From Halosimplex halophilum (GTDB lineage: Archaea; Halobacteriota; Halobacteria; Halobacteriales; Haloarculaceae), in the NCBI RefSeq assembly GCF_004698125.1, contig NZ_ML214298.1, positions 744,001 to 808,000 on the forward strand: a stretch of DNA of 64,000 nucleotides, given 5' to 3'. Within the stretch, counting starts at the first letter, position 1. Each line of letters starts with the position of its first letter. Under the pieces are notes generated by a model. The model worked only from the letters and a program-made list of their open reading frames with translations. It did no database searches and was not told the origin of the DNA. This document shows, one piece after another, positions 25,835-33,931 of the stretch. Made by a program: the position numbers and the translations under genes.

Positions 25835-26449
25835 CTAACAGACGGGCTTCGGGTTGACGCCCAGGGACTCCAGCGTCTCGAAGTAGTCCTCGTAGTCGGC
25901 CTCGATGGCGGCGGTGGCCGCGGCGACCGCCTCGTCGGGGTCGTCGGCCTCGTCGGCGAGCAGGTCGCTCGCCCGCTCGACGTACTCGTCGTAGTCGTCG
26001 CCGAACGAGCGGAACGTGCTCGCCGTCCGCGGGCTGGCCTGGCCGACGAAGTAGCCGACGATCTGGTCGGCGTTGTTGCCCGCCGCGAGCGCCCAGCCGA
26101 CGAACGCGGCCAGCCGCTCGGCGGTCCCGGTGACGGTCCCGAGGTGGGCGACGACCGCCGGAGACTCGCCGGGTTCGTACTCGCCGCGCTCGCCGGCCGC
26201 GGCCTCGGCGTGGTCGCGTTCGGTCGCCGCGGCGTCGGCGAACAGCTCGCTCACGTCGCCCGATTCCTCGTCGGCCCAGGCGTCGAAGCGCTCCGCCGCG
26301 AAGTGCGCGCGGTCGGCCGCGGCCCCCAGCACCGCGTCGTCGTCCATCTCGCCCTCGGTGTCCGCGTACAGCGCCTTCGACGACCCGAGCCGCGACAGCG
26401 GCGTCGCCGCCTCCTCGCGGACCGTCTCGACGAACTCCTGTGGATCCAT
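25835..26449 (-). CDS. Helical protein of rubrerythrin/ferritin-like type (tentative)
   Basis: A 204-residue, almost entirely helical acidic protein. It starts MDPQEFVETVREEAATPLSR and contains LGSSKALYADTEGEMDDDAVL and two further helices with Glu/His-rich faces (AAATERDHAEAA, ADRAHFAAERFDAW). E-R-D-H and similar motifs recall diiron four-helix proteins, and related haloarchaeal genes are often labelled rubrerythrin-family, but the full E-x2-H pairs are not clear. Divergent from a lipoprotein gene. Treat the assignment as provisional. Confidence 0.55.
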   Translation of the reverse strand: MDPQEFVETVREEAATPLSRLGSSKALYADTEGEMDDDAVLGAAADRAHFAAERFDAWADEESGDVSELFADAAATERDHAEAAAGERGEYEPGESPAVVAHLGTVTGTAERLAAFVGWALAAGNNADQIVGYFVGQASPRTASTFRSFGDDYDEYVERASDLLADEADDPDEAVAAATAAIEADYEDYFETLESLGVNPKPVC

Positions 26450-26561
26450 GTCTCAAGGCTGTGCGGGCGGCGGCTTGTAACCATCGTCTCCCGCCGCGAG
26501 TGGACGGATCCGCTCCGGTCGGACCCGAAAGCACTTGTCCCGGACTCGCCGATCACGACCG

Positions 26562-27524
26562 ATGCCCTCCCCGTCCCGTCGCGAGCTCCTCGCGGCCGCC
26601 GGCGTCGCCGCCGGGACCGCCCTCGCCGGCTGTACCGCCGTCGAGGGGCTGTCCGGCGAGCAGCAGCCGACCTACACGCTCGACGCCGACCGGATCGGCA
26701 CGTCGCTGGCGCCGCTGGCGCTGTGGGAACCGCCCGCGGAGCCTCGCCCCTGGACCGCAGACTACGCGGCGAACGTCGACGCCGCCGTCGCCGCCGAGCG
26801 CCCGACCACCTACGGCTACCCCCCGATTCCCGGCGGCGAGTACGTCGAGCGCGACGGGACGTACTACCGGCTGTCCGTCGTGACGACCGGGCTCGAACGG
26901 ATCGAGCGGCCGGTCCTCCGGCTGGAGTGGGTCGGACGCCTGGACGAACTGGACGACCCGCCCGGTCGGGTCCGGTATCCGGCACTGACCCGGCTGGACC
27001 AGCGCGCGGTCAAGATCGCCTACGTGGCCGCCCGCCACCGGCAGATGGGCGGGACCGCCCCCGGGAACGTCGTCGAGGCCGGTGGGTACGTCTACCGGCG
27101 GGGCTACGAGGGACCGACGAGCGGGCTGGCGCCCGACCCGCTGCACGACTACGTCGAGTACAACGGCACCGTCCTCGGCGTCTCCGTCGAGCGCCGGGAG
27201 TTCGCCGAGCCGGCCAGGACCGGTGTCGCCGTCCCCGTCGCGGACTCCGAGGCCGGGTTCGAGCGCGCGCTCGACGGCGACATGGTCGACGCCCGTCTCG
27301 ACCCCGACTCCCTCTCGGAGGACCAGCGGCTGATGCTGTACCGCGACGGCTACGAGGAGACGACGCCGCTCTCGGCGGGATACCGGGAGTTACTCGCCGA
27401 CCTGGGGCTGGCCGATGCCCTCGACGCCGCGGGGGAGGAGCCCCCCAGCGCCGAGAACGGGCTGTTCCTGGCGCTGGGCGAGGAGTACTACCGCTACGGG
27501 CTGTACGTGAATCCCGCCGACTGA
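26562..27524 (+). CDS. Secreted lipoprotein, function unknown
   Basis: A 320-residue exported protein. The start at ATG 26562 reads MPSPSRRELLAAAGVAAG, a twin-arginine-type signal, ending at the lipobox ALAGC. The mature part has Tyr- and Pro-rich beta segments (YGYPPIPGGEYVERDGTYY, YVYRRGYEGPTSG, YVEYNGTVLGVSVERREF) and a helical acidic end (LMLYRDGYEETTPLSAGYRE). It is not recognised as an enzyme. It shares the signal type with the halocyanin and beta-helix genes, so it is likely a cell-surface lipoprotein. Confidence 0.75.
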   Translation: MPSPSRRELLAAAGVAAGTALAGCTAVEGLSGEQQPTYTLDADRIGTSLAPLALWEPPAEPRPWTADYAANVDAAVAAERPTTYGYPPIPGGEYVERDGTYYRLSVVTTGLERIERPVLRLEWVGRLDELDDPPGRVRYPALTRLDQRAVKIAYVAARHRQMGGTAPGNVVEAGGYVYRRGYEGPTSGLAPDPLHDYVEYNGTVLGVSVERREFAEPARTGVAVPVADSEAGFERALDGDMVDARLDPDSLSEDQRLMLYRDGYEETTPLSAGYRELLADLGLADALDAAGEEPPSAENGLFLALGEEYYRYGLYVNPAD

Positions 27525-27598
27525 CGGCGACGGCTACCGCGACGGGAGGCGGTGCGCCGGCCGCTGTCGCGAGCCGAGACGGTGCCGCCCTCCCGCGG

Positions 27599-28240
27599 TC
27601 AGTTCGCGTCGGCCCACTCGACGGCGTTGCGCAGCAGGGCGACGAACGAGTCGTTCGCGAGCGCCTCGTCGGTGTGGCCCAGCGAGACGTAGGCGACCCG
27701 TCCGGCCGACTCGTTGGTCCAGACGACCGGGTAGTCCTCGAGGTCGGGGTGGTCCATCGTCGCGAGCACCTGCAGGTCGTCGTCTACCTCGACCTGGTAG
27801 GGCTCGTCGTAGACGGTGAAGTCGTCGACGCCCTCGGTGATGGCGTGGGGCTCGACGACGTCGACGCCGAACTCGGACTGCTCGGGGTGGGTGAGGAAGT
27901 GGCCGCCGATCAGCTCGCGCAGCTCCGGGAACGGCTCCTCGTTGTGGTCGAGCACCTCGTCGGGGTCGTCGGCCGCGACGGAGGTCAGGTCCGAGGCGCA
28001 GTGGACGCCGACGTAGCCGCCGCCCGACTCGACGTGGCCCAGCAGCGCGTCGAGCTGCTCGTCGGACAGCGACGAGTCGGTGAGATAGTCGACGAGCACG
28101 TCGTACTCGCCGGTCAGGGCGTCGCGGTCGGTCGTGATCGTCACGTCGTATCCCTCCAGCGCGGCCGCGAAGGCGTCGCGCTTCTCGTCGATGGCGTGGA
28201 ACGGGAAGGTGTTCTCCCCGAGCACGAGCACGCGTGTCAT
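27599..28240 (-). CDS. ThuA-domain protein
   Basis: A 213-residue protein of the ThuA family (class I glutamine-amidotransferase-like fold named after trehalose utilisation). It has the N-terminal VLVLGENTFPFHAIDEKRD, YDVLVDYLTD, the GGGYVGVHCASD nucleophile-loop segment, EFGVDVVEPHAITEGVDDF and the C-terminal VVWTNESAGRVAYVSLGHTDE. Members are linked to sugar metabolism, usually beside Gfo/Idh dehydrogenases, but none is adjacent here (the window's only one is 26 kb away). Reaction not established. Confidence 0.85.
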   Translation of the reverse strand: MTRVLVLGENTFPFHAIDEKRDAFAAALEGYDVTITTDRDALTGEYDVLVDYLTDSSLSDEQLDALLGHVESGGGYVGVHCASDLTSVAADDPDEVLDHNEEPFPELRELIGGHFLTHPEQSEFGVDVVEPHAITEGVDDFTVYDEPYQVEVDDDLQVLATMDHPDLEDYPVVWTNESAGRVAYVSLGHTDEALANDSFVALLRNAVEWADAN

Positions 28241-28434
28241 GTCCGGGTCGTCGGCCCTCCCCCGGTTAGCTCCACCGGTCCCGGAAGCCGCGTGGGGAAC
28301 CCGCCGCCGGGCCGCCGACCGGCCGCTCGGGCGCCGGCAGCCCCGCGTCGTCTGGGACTCGTTCGCACTGATCGCATGTCACGTCAACACGTATCGGATA
28401 AACAATTATTAACGTCGGGGTCGAACGGAGAGAC

Positions 28435-28563
28435 ATGGCGACACGCCAGTCCACGTCGGACCCGACTCCGACATATCACACGTGCAGCTGTGGGAAACAG
28501 TTCGAGACCACAGAGGAACTGCTCGAGCACGCACGGGAGTCGCACGGGCTGAGCGTATTCTGA
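28435..28563 (+). CDS. 42-residue C2H2-type zinc-finger protein
   Basis: Very small protein starting MATRQSTSDPTPTYHTC and containing a compact zinc finger: C-S-C-G-K-Q-F, then ETTEELLEHARESH, giving Cys-x-Cys...His-x4-His. Such tiny zinc fingers are frequent in haloarchaea. A purine-rich GGAGAGAC stretch directly before the ATG is a plausible Shine-Dalgarno, and AATTATTAACG at about -25 is a good promoter. The tail LSVF is short. DNA, RNA or protein binding cannot be told apart. Confidence 0.75.
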   Translation: MATRQSTSDPTPTYHTCSCGKQFETTEELLEHARESHGLSVF

Positions 28564-28599
28564 CGAGCGCGCGCCGGTCTCGGGCTGGCCCGGCCTCGC

Positions 28600-28866
28600 T
28601 CAGTACACTCGCACCTGGAACCGCTCGTAGCCGCCGTGAGAGAGTTCCAGCGAACCGATCCACCAGTTCCACCGCTCGACCAGCGAGTGGTCCGCCGGCG
28701 CGTCGGCGAGTTCGTCCACCACCGCGTCGGCGGTGAGTTCGTACCCCAGGTCCTCGGCGACCCGCCCCGAGTCCGCCAGGTCCCGCGCCTGTCGGGCGAC
28801 CACCCGCCGCGCGTCCGCGTCGCCCTCGAACCGTTCGAGTTCCGACTCCAGTCGCTCCCGGTTCAC
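28600..28866 (-). CDS. Small acidic helical protein, function unknown
   Basis: An 88-residue protein started from GTG 28866 (V-N-R-E-R-L). It is helical at first (LESELERFEGDADARRVVAR, LADSGRVAEDLG), then VVDELADAPADHSLVERWNW, and ends in a beta strand (GGYERFQVRVY). The frame is open well upstream into the duplicated dph6 fragment, but that part has no coding character. No family recognised. It directly faces the zinc-finger gene convergently, and its leader overlaps the region just past the duplicated dph6 end. Confidence 0.65.
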   Translation of the reverse strand: MNRERLESELERFEGDADARRVVARQARDLADSGRVAEDLGYELTADAVVDELADAPADHSLVERWNWWIGSLELSHGGYERFQVRVY

Positions 28867-28936
28867 GACGCCACGGTTGTACCCCGACGCTCTTGAAGCA
28901 CCTCCATCGCGGAAGATCCTACCCCGCGCCAGCCAC

Positions 28937-28999
28937 TCACGCCAGCCAGGCGTCCGCGATCGTGAGCGTCCCGCGCGTCCCGTCCCACTCCGTCTCAGA
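28937..28999 (-). pseudogene. Second copy of the dph6 3' end (20 codons plus stop)
   Basis: This fragment matches 29145-29207, the last codons of dph6, with 7 differences over the 60 coding bases checked. Read in the dph6 frame it gives ETEWDGTRGTL, then TIADAWLA and a stop, against LRIEDAWLA in the real gene. Four of the six changed codons are synonymous and there is no frameshift, so it looks like an allele rather than random decay. Its left edge in gene orientation abuts the GGTGG end of the palindromic element. It has no start codon and should not make protein on its own. Confidence 0.85.
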
Positions 29000-29000
29000 A

Positions 29001-29072
29001 CCACCTTTTCCCACCCGGGTTTCCTCGCGCGCCGCCGGCGCGCTGCGGGGAACCCGGGCGGCAAAAACGTGG
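29001..29072 (-). mobile_element. 72-bp palindromic element body downstream of dph6
   Basis: An almost perfect 72-base palindrome. Outer ends are CCACCTTTTC (29001-29010) and AAAAACGTGG (29063-29072). Inside are CCCGGGTTTCC (29014-29024) against GGGAACCCGGG (29048-29058), and a core stem GCGCGCC / GGCGCGC (29027-29033 and 29037-29043). It would form a long hairpin or cruciform. It is flanked on one side by the terminator of dph6 and on the other, without a gap, by the duplicated dph6 end. No protein is encoded. Element type is my inference; see 40914-41042 for the counterpart. Confidence 0.6.
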
Positions 29073-29075
29073 GCG

Positions 29076-29140
29076 AAAAAGCCGGACGCCTCGCTCACTC
29101 CGTTCGCTCGCGTCCGGTGAATCGGCGCCTGTGGCGCCGA
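29076..29140 (-). terminator. Double-hairpin transcription terminator of dph6
   Basis: In the direction of dph6, the stop is followed after four bases by hairpin TCGGCGCC / GGCGCCGA (29122-29140, three-base loop). Then comes the TTCACCGG box and an eight-base stem CCGGACGC / GCGTCCGG (29110-29117 with 29082-29089) running into a five-T stretch (29076-29080). Hairpin plus T-run is a typical strong terminator. The same order appears after the thiolase gene at 40856-40910. Confidence 0.65.
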
Positions 29141-29144
29141 ACGG

Positions 29145-29876
29145 TCACGCCAGCCACGCGTCCTCGATCCGCAGCGTCCCGCGCGTCCCGTCCCACTCGG
29201 TTTCGGACTCCAGTTCGATCGCCCGCTCCATGTGCGGCCCGTCGGTGACTACTGTCTCGAACTCGCCGCCCTCGCCGAGGATGTGGACGCCGTAGCGCTC
29301 GTTGAGAGTTTCCAGTTCGTCGAGCGCGTCGGCGTCGAGCGTCCGGCCGAGCCAGGACTCGTCGAGGCCGCCGGCGGCGACGCGGATGATACGGATCTCG
29401 AAGCCGGCGTCGAGCATCGCGTCGGCGAGTTCCCGCGGGTCCCGCTGCCACAGCGGCGCGAACACCTCGGCGTCGAGGCGCTCGGCCATCGCCTCGATGC
29501 GGGAGGTCTGGTACTCGCTCTCGACCGCGCCGGCGGTGACGCCCGCGAGGCCGCCGGGGAGGTCCGGATCGAGCTCCCGCAGGGCCGCCTCCAGCGGTTC
29601 GAGTTCGGCGTCGCCCTGCGCGCCGGAGTCGGTCGTCTCCCCGGCCCCGAAGTCGTCGGGTTCGACCTCGACCAGCGGGATCCCGACGCTCTCGGCGGCC
29701 AGGCCGGCCAGTCGCGTCGCCGGGACGTGGTACATGTAGGAGTCGCCCTCCGGGTGGACGGTCACCAGTCGCTCGACGGGCAGGCCGCGTTCGAGCGCCC
29801 GGTACAGCGCCCACGAGGAGTCCTTCCCGCCGGAGAACAGCGAGACCCAGCTCCCCCCGTCCGCGTCGTCTGTCAT
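29145..29876 (-). CDS. dph6: Diphthine--ammonia ligase (Dph6-type ATP pyrophosphatase)
   Basis: Final step of diphthamide synthesis on elongation factor 2: ATP-dependent amidation of diphthine. The 243 residues have the PP-loop SGGKDS at 15-20, EPDDFGAG and GGLAGVTAGAVESEYQTSR, then LGEGGEFETVVTDGPHM, all typical of the MJ0570/Dph6 group. ATG 29876 is preferred over 29909 because the PP-loop follows directly. The last 20 codons exist a second time downstream (28937-28999), beyond a palindromic element; the real gene is intact. An AT-rich ATATAAACC promoter precedes it. Confidence 0.9.
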   Translation of the reverse strand: MTDDADGGSWVSLFSGGKDSSWALYRALERGLPVERLVTVHPEGDSYMYHVPATRLAGLAAESVGIPLVEVEPDDFGAGETTDSGAQGDAELEPLEAALRELDPDLPGGLAGVTAGAVESEYQTSRIEAMAERLDAEVFAPLWQRDPRELADAMLDAGFEIRIIRVAAGGLDESWLGRTLDADALDELETLNERYGVHILGEGGEFETVVTDGPHMERAIELESETEWDGTRGTLRIEDAWLA

Positions 29877-30074
29877 ACCGATCGGTACGCCGTGGCGCAT
29901 ATAAACCATCTTTTTCGACGGTGGACCGCGCTGAACCGTCGGCGGCTGCTCGGTCCAGGACGTAGACGTACCGCCTCGTGTCGGGCTGTACTCCTCGCAG
30001 TCCCCCGCTCGACCGGTTTGACGGATCCGCCGGTCCCCGGACGGCAGGACGGTCGCTGCAGGGGCATCGCTGCG

Positions 30075-30410
30075 TCAGTTCAGCCGCTCGACCCGGATGC
30101 CTCCACAGGATCGACAGGTGTCAATGTCGCTGTCGGGGGCGTAATACTTCTCGCCGCACGACTGGCACCGGTGGCTGATTTTCCCCGTACCTCGGTCGGG
30201 AACGGACCGTGTTCGATCCTCCCCGGTTCCGCCGTCCCGTCCGAGAAGCACGTAGAGGAGAATCCCGAGAAAGCCACCGAAGAAAGCGACGAGACCCCAG
30301 AGAACCGCGCTTTGCGAGCTGTTCTCGGCCGCGTCGACGAAGACCCAGACGGTTCCGACGAGTCCGACGACGAGCGTCAGGAACGCTAGAAAAACGAGCC
30401 CGTTAGCCAT
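30075..30410 (-). CDS. Two-helix membrane protein with C-terminal zinc ribbon
   Basis: A 111-residue protein: two transmembrane helices (LVFLAFLTLVVGLVGTVWVFV and LWGLVAFFGGFLGILLYVLL) joined by DAAENSSQSAV, resembling the PLD-nuclease N-terminal two-helix domain. A basic linker leads to a zinc ribbon (C-Q-S-C-G...C-R-S-C-G). ATG 30410 is chosen because upstream extension enters the promoter of mutB. The zinc ribbon faces the cytoplasm if the usual topology holds. Its codon use is a little less GC-extreme than its neighbours. Function unknown. Confidence 0.75.
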   Translation of the reverse strand: MANGLVFLAFLTLVVGLVGTVWVFVDAAENSSQSAVLWGLVAFFGGFLGILLYVLLGRDGGTGEDRTRSVPDRGTGKISHRCQSCGEKYYAPDSDIDTCRSCGGIRVERLN

Positions 30411-30538
30411 GGTGCGAGATGTGTACGCGAATGTAAATGTCTTCTCGTAAGCTAGCAGGTCCGATCGGGGCCACACGAACTGGACACGAAACCCGGTTCC
30501 AGCCAACGGCTAAGGGGCCGCCGTGCGAACACGGGGGT

Positions 30539-32224
30539 ATGTTCGACTCCGACGACCTCGCGGCCATCCGCGAGGGCAAGGAGGAGTGGGAGGCCGAGAC
30601 CCGGGGGCCGACCGTCGACCGCTTCGGCGAGCGCAAGGACACCTTCGAGACCGACACCGGCGGCCAGGAGGTCGACCCCCTCTACACCCCCGCGGACGTG
30701 GCCGACCTGGACTACGGGGAAGACCTGGGCTTCCCCGGCGAGGAGCCGTACACTCGCGGGGTCTACTCGACGATGTACCGCGGCCGGCTGTGGACGATGC
30801 GCCAGTACGCCGGCATGGGCACCGCCAGCGAGACCAACGAGCGCTTTCAGTATCTCATGGACGAGGGCCAGACCGGCCTCTCGATGGCGTTCGACCTGCC
30901 CACCCAGATGGGCTACGACTCCGACGCCGGCATGGCCGCCGGCGAAGTCGGCAAGGCGGGCGTCGCCATCGACTCGCTGCGGGACATGGAGACGGTCTTC
31001 GACGGCATCCCCCTGGACGAGGTGTCCACCTCGATGACGATCAACGCCCCCGCGAGCGTCCTGCTGGCCATGTACATCGCCATCGGCGACCAGCAGGGCG
31101 TCGACCGGGAGGAACTGCGCGGGACCATCCAGAACGACGTGCTCAAGGAGTACATCGCCCGCAACACCTACATCTTCCCGCCCGAGCCGTCGATGCGTAT
31201 CATCACGGACATCTTCGAGTACTGCGCCGAGGAGGTCCCCAACTTCAACACCATCTCCATCTCGGGGTATCACATCCGCGAGGCCGGCTCGACCGCCGCC
31301 CAGGAGATCGCCTTCACCCTCGCCGACGGCATCGAGTACGTCGAGGCCGCCCAGGACGCCGGCCTGGCGGTCGACGAGTTCGCCCCTCAGCTGTCCTTCT
31401 TCTTCGCCTCCTACAACAACATCCTCGAGGAGGTCGCGAAGTTCCGGGCGGCCCGGCGGATGTGGAAGCGGATTATGGAGGAGCGGTTCGACGCGGAGAA
31501 CCCCGAGTCCAAGCAGCTGAAGTTCCACACCCAGACCGCGGGGTCGACGCTGACCGCCCAGCAGATCGAGAACAACGTCGTCCGGGTGGCCTACCAGGCG
31601 CTGGCGGCGGTGCTGGGCGGGACCCAGAGCCTCCACACCAACGGCAAGGACGAGGCGCTGTCGCTCCCGACGGAACAGTCCGTCCGGACCGCGCTGCGGA
31701 CCCAGCAGATCCTCGCCCACGAGTCCGGCGTCGCCGACACCATCGACCCGCTGGGCGGCAGTTACTACGTCGAGTCGCTGACCGACGAGGTCGAGGCCGA
31801 GGCCCGGGCGATCATCGAGGAGGTCGACTCGCGCGGCGGGATGCGCAAGTCAATCGAGGACGGCTGGGTCCAGCGCCAGATCCAGGACGTGGCCTACGAG
31901 CGCCAGGAGGAGATCGAGAACGGGGAGCGGGTCATCGTCGGCGTCAACGAGTACACCGTCGAGGAGGACGCCCAGGACCCCGACATCGAGGAGGTCTCCG
32001 AACAGCAGGAACGGGCCCAGATCGAGCGGCTCGAATCGGTGCGCGAGGAGCGCGACGACGAGGCCGTCGACGCGGCGCTGGCGGCGCTCGCCGACGCCGC
32101 CGCGGGGGAGGAGAACCTCATGCCGTACATCGTCGACGCCGTGAAGGCCTACGCGACGACCGGCGAGATCTGCGACACGCTGCGCGACGAGTTCGGCGAG
32201 TACCAGCCCGGCGCCGCGATGTAG
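30539..32224 (+). CDS. mcmA: Methylmalonyl-CoA mutase large (catalytic) subunit
   Basis: Interconverts (R)-methylmalonyl-CoA and succinyl-CoA in propionate and fatty-acid use and in haloarchaeal carbon metabolism. The 561 residues cover only the substrate-binding TIM barrel: [62 protein letters not shown] and [14 protein letters not shown]. There is no B12-binding domain, so a separate small subunit must exist elsewhere, as is usual in archaea. The ATG at 30539 is followed at once by a family-typical acidic helix. Well expressed codon pattern. Confidence 0.95.
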   Translation: MFDSDDLAAIREGKEEWEAETRGPTVDRFGERKDTFETDTGGQEVDPLYTPADVADLDYGEDLGFPGEEPYTRGVYSTMYRGRLWTMRQYAGMGTASETNERFQYLMDEGQTGLSMAFDLPTQMGYDSDAGMAAGEVGKAGVAIDSLRDMETVFDGIPLDEVSTSMTINAPASVLLAMYIAIGDQQGVDREELRGTIQNDVLKEYIARNTYIFPPEPSMRIITDIFEYCAEEVPNFNTISISGYHIREAGSTAAQEIAFTLADGIEYVEAAQDAGLAVDEFAPQLSFFFASYNNILEEVAKFRAARRMWKRIMEERFDAENPESKQLKFHTQTAGSTLTAQQIENNVVRVAYQALAAVLGGTQSLHTNGKDEALSLPTEQSVRTALRTQQILAHESGVADTIDPLGGSYYVESLTDEVEAEARAIIEEVDSRGGMRKSIEDGWVQRQIQDVAYERQEEIENGERVIVGVNEYTVEEDAQDPDIEEVSEQQERAQIERLESVREERDDEAVDAALAALADAAAGEENLMPYIVDAVKAYATTGEICDTLRDEFGEYQPGAAM

Positions 32225-32372
32225 CCGGGCGGGACCGGCTTTCGTCCCGGGACTGGCTCCCGCCGCTGGTTCTCGGGTCGCTCGATACGGGGACGCGTCG
32301 CTGTGGTGCGGTCGGCGCGCGCTGGAGCCCGCCGGAACGCTCAAAGCCCGTCGACGCCAAGACGCTCCCGGT

Positions 32373-32603
32373 ATGGACCCGGCAGTTCGTTTCTGGCTGT
32401 TGATCCTCGCGCTGGCGGGGACGGTCTCGGCGACGGTCCTGCTGGTCGTCTCGGCGTTCCTGCCGGGGGCGGTCCTCGGGACCGCCGACTCGGTCGGCTA
32501 CGTCGTCTCCGTGCTCGTCGCGCTGGTCTCGCTGGGGCTGCTCGTCTGGTCGCTGACGGCCGCCAGCGGGAGTCAGGGCGGCGGGTCGCCGGGGGCGCGG
32601 TGA
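32373..32603 (+). CDS. Two-helix small membrane protein
   Basis: A 76-residue protein with two transmembrane helices (FWLLILALAGTVSATVLLVV and VVSVLVALVSLGLLVWSL) and a Gly/Ser-rich tail. Size and layout suggest a small haloarchaeal membrane protein. The next gene starts three bases after its stop, so they are probably co-transcribed and may form a complex. Function unknown. Confidence 0.7.
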   Translation: MDPAVRFWLLILALAGTVSATVLLVVSAFLPGAVLGTADSVGYVVSVLVALVSLGLLVWSLTAASGSQGGGSPGAR

Positions 32604-32605
32604 GG

Positions 32606-33064
32606 ATGGCCGACGGGTCGTCGCTCCGGTGGACGGCGCTCGCCGGCCTGTCGTTCGGCGCCGTCGGCGCCGGGCTGGTGGCGGCGTTCTCGGTCGCACC
32701 CTGGAGCGGTGCGGCCTGGGAGAGCCGCGCGCTCGCGCTCGTCGCGCTCGGCGTCGGGGCGGTCGGCGCGTGCTGCTGGCTCGCGGTGGTCGAACGGGTG
32801 GGGCGCTGGCGACTTCGACGCCGCGGCGCGCTCGCCGGCGCGCTCGCCGGCGTCTTCGGTCCCGCGGGGTTCGTTCTCGCGGCGAGCCTGTTCGGCGAGG
32901 CGCTCGGCGGGACCGCCGGTCCGGTCGAGCGCGTCGGCGCCGCGCTGTTCGTCGGGCTCGTCAACCTCCTCTACGTCGGCTGGCTCGCCCTCCCGCTGGG
33001 GACCGCGACCGGGTACCTGCTCGGCCGGCGGCGCGAGACCGCCCCGGAGCGGCGCCCGCTCTAG
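32606..33064 (+). CDS. Four-helix membrane protein, function unknown
   Basis: A 152-residue protein with four helices: ALAGLSFGAVGAGLVAAF, ALALVALGVGAVGACCWLAV, ALAGVFGPAGFVLAASLF and ALFVGLVNLLYVGWLALPLG. Arg-rich loops (RVGRWRLRRRG and LLGRRRETAPERRP) indicate cytoplasmic sides. It starts three bases after the preceding small membrane gene. Its TAG stop and the stop of the opposite-strand SDR gene share the palindrome CTAG at 33061-33064, so the two reading frames overlap tail to tail by four bases. Confidence 0.7.
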   Translation: MADGSSLRWTALAGLSFGAVGAGLVAAFSVAPWSGAAWESRALALVALGVGAVGACCWLAVVERVGRWRLRRRGALAGALAGVFGPAGFVLAASLFGEALGGTAGPVERVGAALFVGLVNLLYVGWLALPLGTATGYLLGRRRETAPERRPL

Positions 33065-33846
33065 CTCCGCATCGCGCCGCCGTCGATGGGCAGCGCCGTC
33101 CCGGTGACGAAACTCGCCCGCGGGCTGGCGAGGAACGCCACCACGTCGCCGAGCTCCTGGGGGTCGCCGATCCGCCCGAGGGGGACCGACGAGCCCTTGT
33201 CTTCCAGCCCCTCCTCGTAGCTGTCGTACTCGCCGCGCTCGACGCCGTCCTCGATGAGCTCCTCGATACGGGCGGTCTCGTGGGCACCGGGCAGGACGGC
33301 GTTCACGCGAACGTCGGGCGCGAACTCCCGCGCCTGGGTCTTGACCATGCCGATGACCGCCCGGCGGACCGCGTTCGACAGGACCAGGTCGTCGATGACC
33401 TCACGGACCGACCGCGAGGTGATCGCCGTGATCGACCCCTGGTCGGACTCGGCGAGGTGGGGGTGGGCGAAGCGGGTCGTCCAGACCGCCGACATGACGA
33501 GCGTGTCGTAGGCGCCGTACCAGTCCTCGTCGTCCATCTCCAGGAACGCGCCGCTGGGCGGCCCGCCCGCGCTCATGACGACCTGGTCGATCCCGCCGAA
33601 CTCCTCGGCCACCTGATCGACGTAGGCCTCGACCTCCGCCCGGTCCGTCAGGTCGACTTCCACGGCGAGCACGTCGCCGTCGCCCAGCGATTCGAGGTCC
33701 GCTTCGGCCGATTCGAGGTGCGATTCGGTGCGGCCGCAGACCGCCACGTCCGCGCCCTCGCGGGCGAGCGCCTTCGCGCTCGCGAGGCCGAGACCGCTGG
33801 AGCTGGCCGTCGTCAGTGCCGCGCTGCCGTCGAGTTGCAAATCCAT
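33061..33846 (-). CDS. SDR-family oxidoreductase with altered catalytic motif
   Basis: Rossmann-fold short-chain dehydrogenase of 261 residues. The cofactor loop reads TTASSSGLGLASAKALAREG and the N-N-A-G position is VVMSAGG. The catalytic Ser lies in ITSRSVREV. The usual Y-x3-K is replaced by S-N-A-V-R within LSNAVRRAVIGMVKT, so Tyr becomes Ser and Lys becomes Arg. NAVLPGAHETARIEELI and the C-terminal FVTGTALPIDGGAMRS are normal. A known SDR subgroup has this change; activity and substrate are uncertain. Confidence 0.85.
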   Translation of the reverse strand: MDLQLDGSAALTTASSSGLGLASAKALAREGADVAVCGRTESHLESAEADLESLGDGDVLAVEVDLTDRAEVEAYVDQVAEEFGGIDQVVMSAGGPPSGAFLEMDDEDWYGAYDTLVMSAVWTTRFAHPHLAESDQGSITAITSRSVREVIDDLVLSNAVRRAVIGMVKTQAREFAPDVRVNAVLPGAHETARIEELIEDGVERGEYDSYEEGLEDKGSSVPLGRIGDPQELGDVVAFLASPRASFVTGTALPIDGGAMRS

Positions 33847-33931
33847 ACGCGTGTGGTCGGGCCGGCGCCTCAAAGAACCGGGAGATTCCGGATCGCTCTC
33901 TCCGTCGCCGACGCGCTCCTCGCGGTCCTGC

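Noticed and set aside
25772-28552. A 926-codon plus-strand frame over several genes
   Set aside because: Contains no domain and crosses clear genes on both strands.
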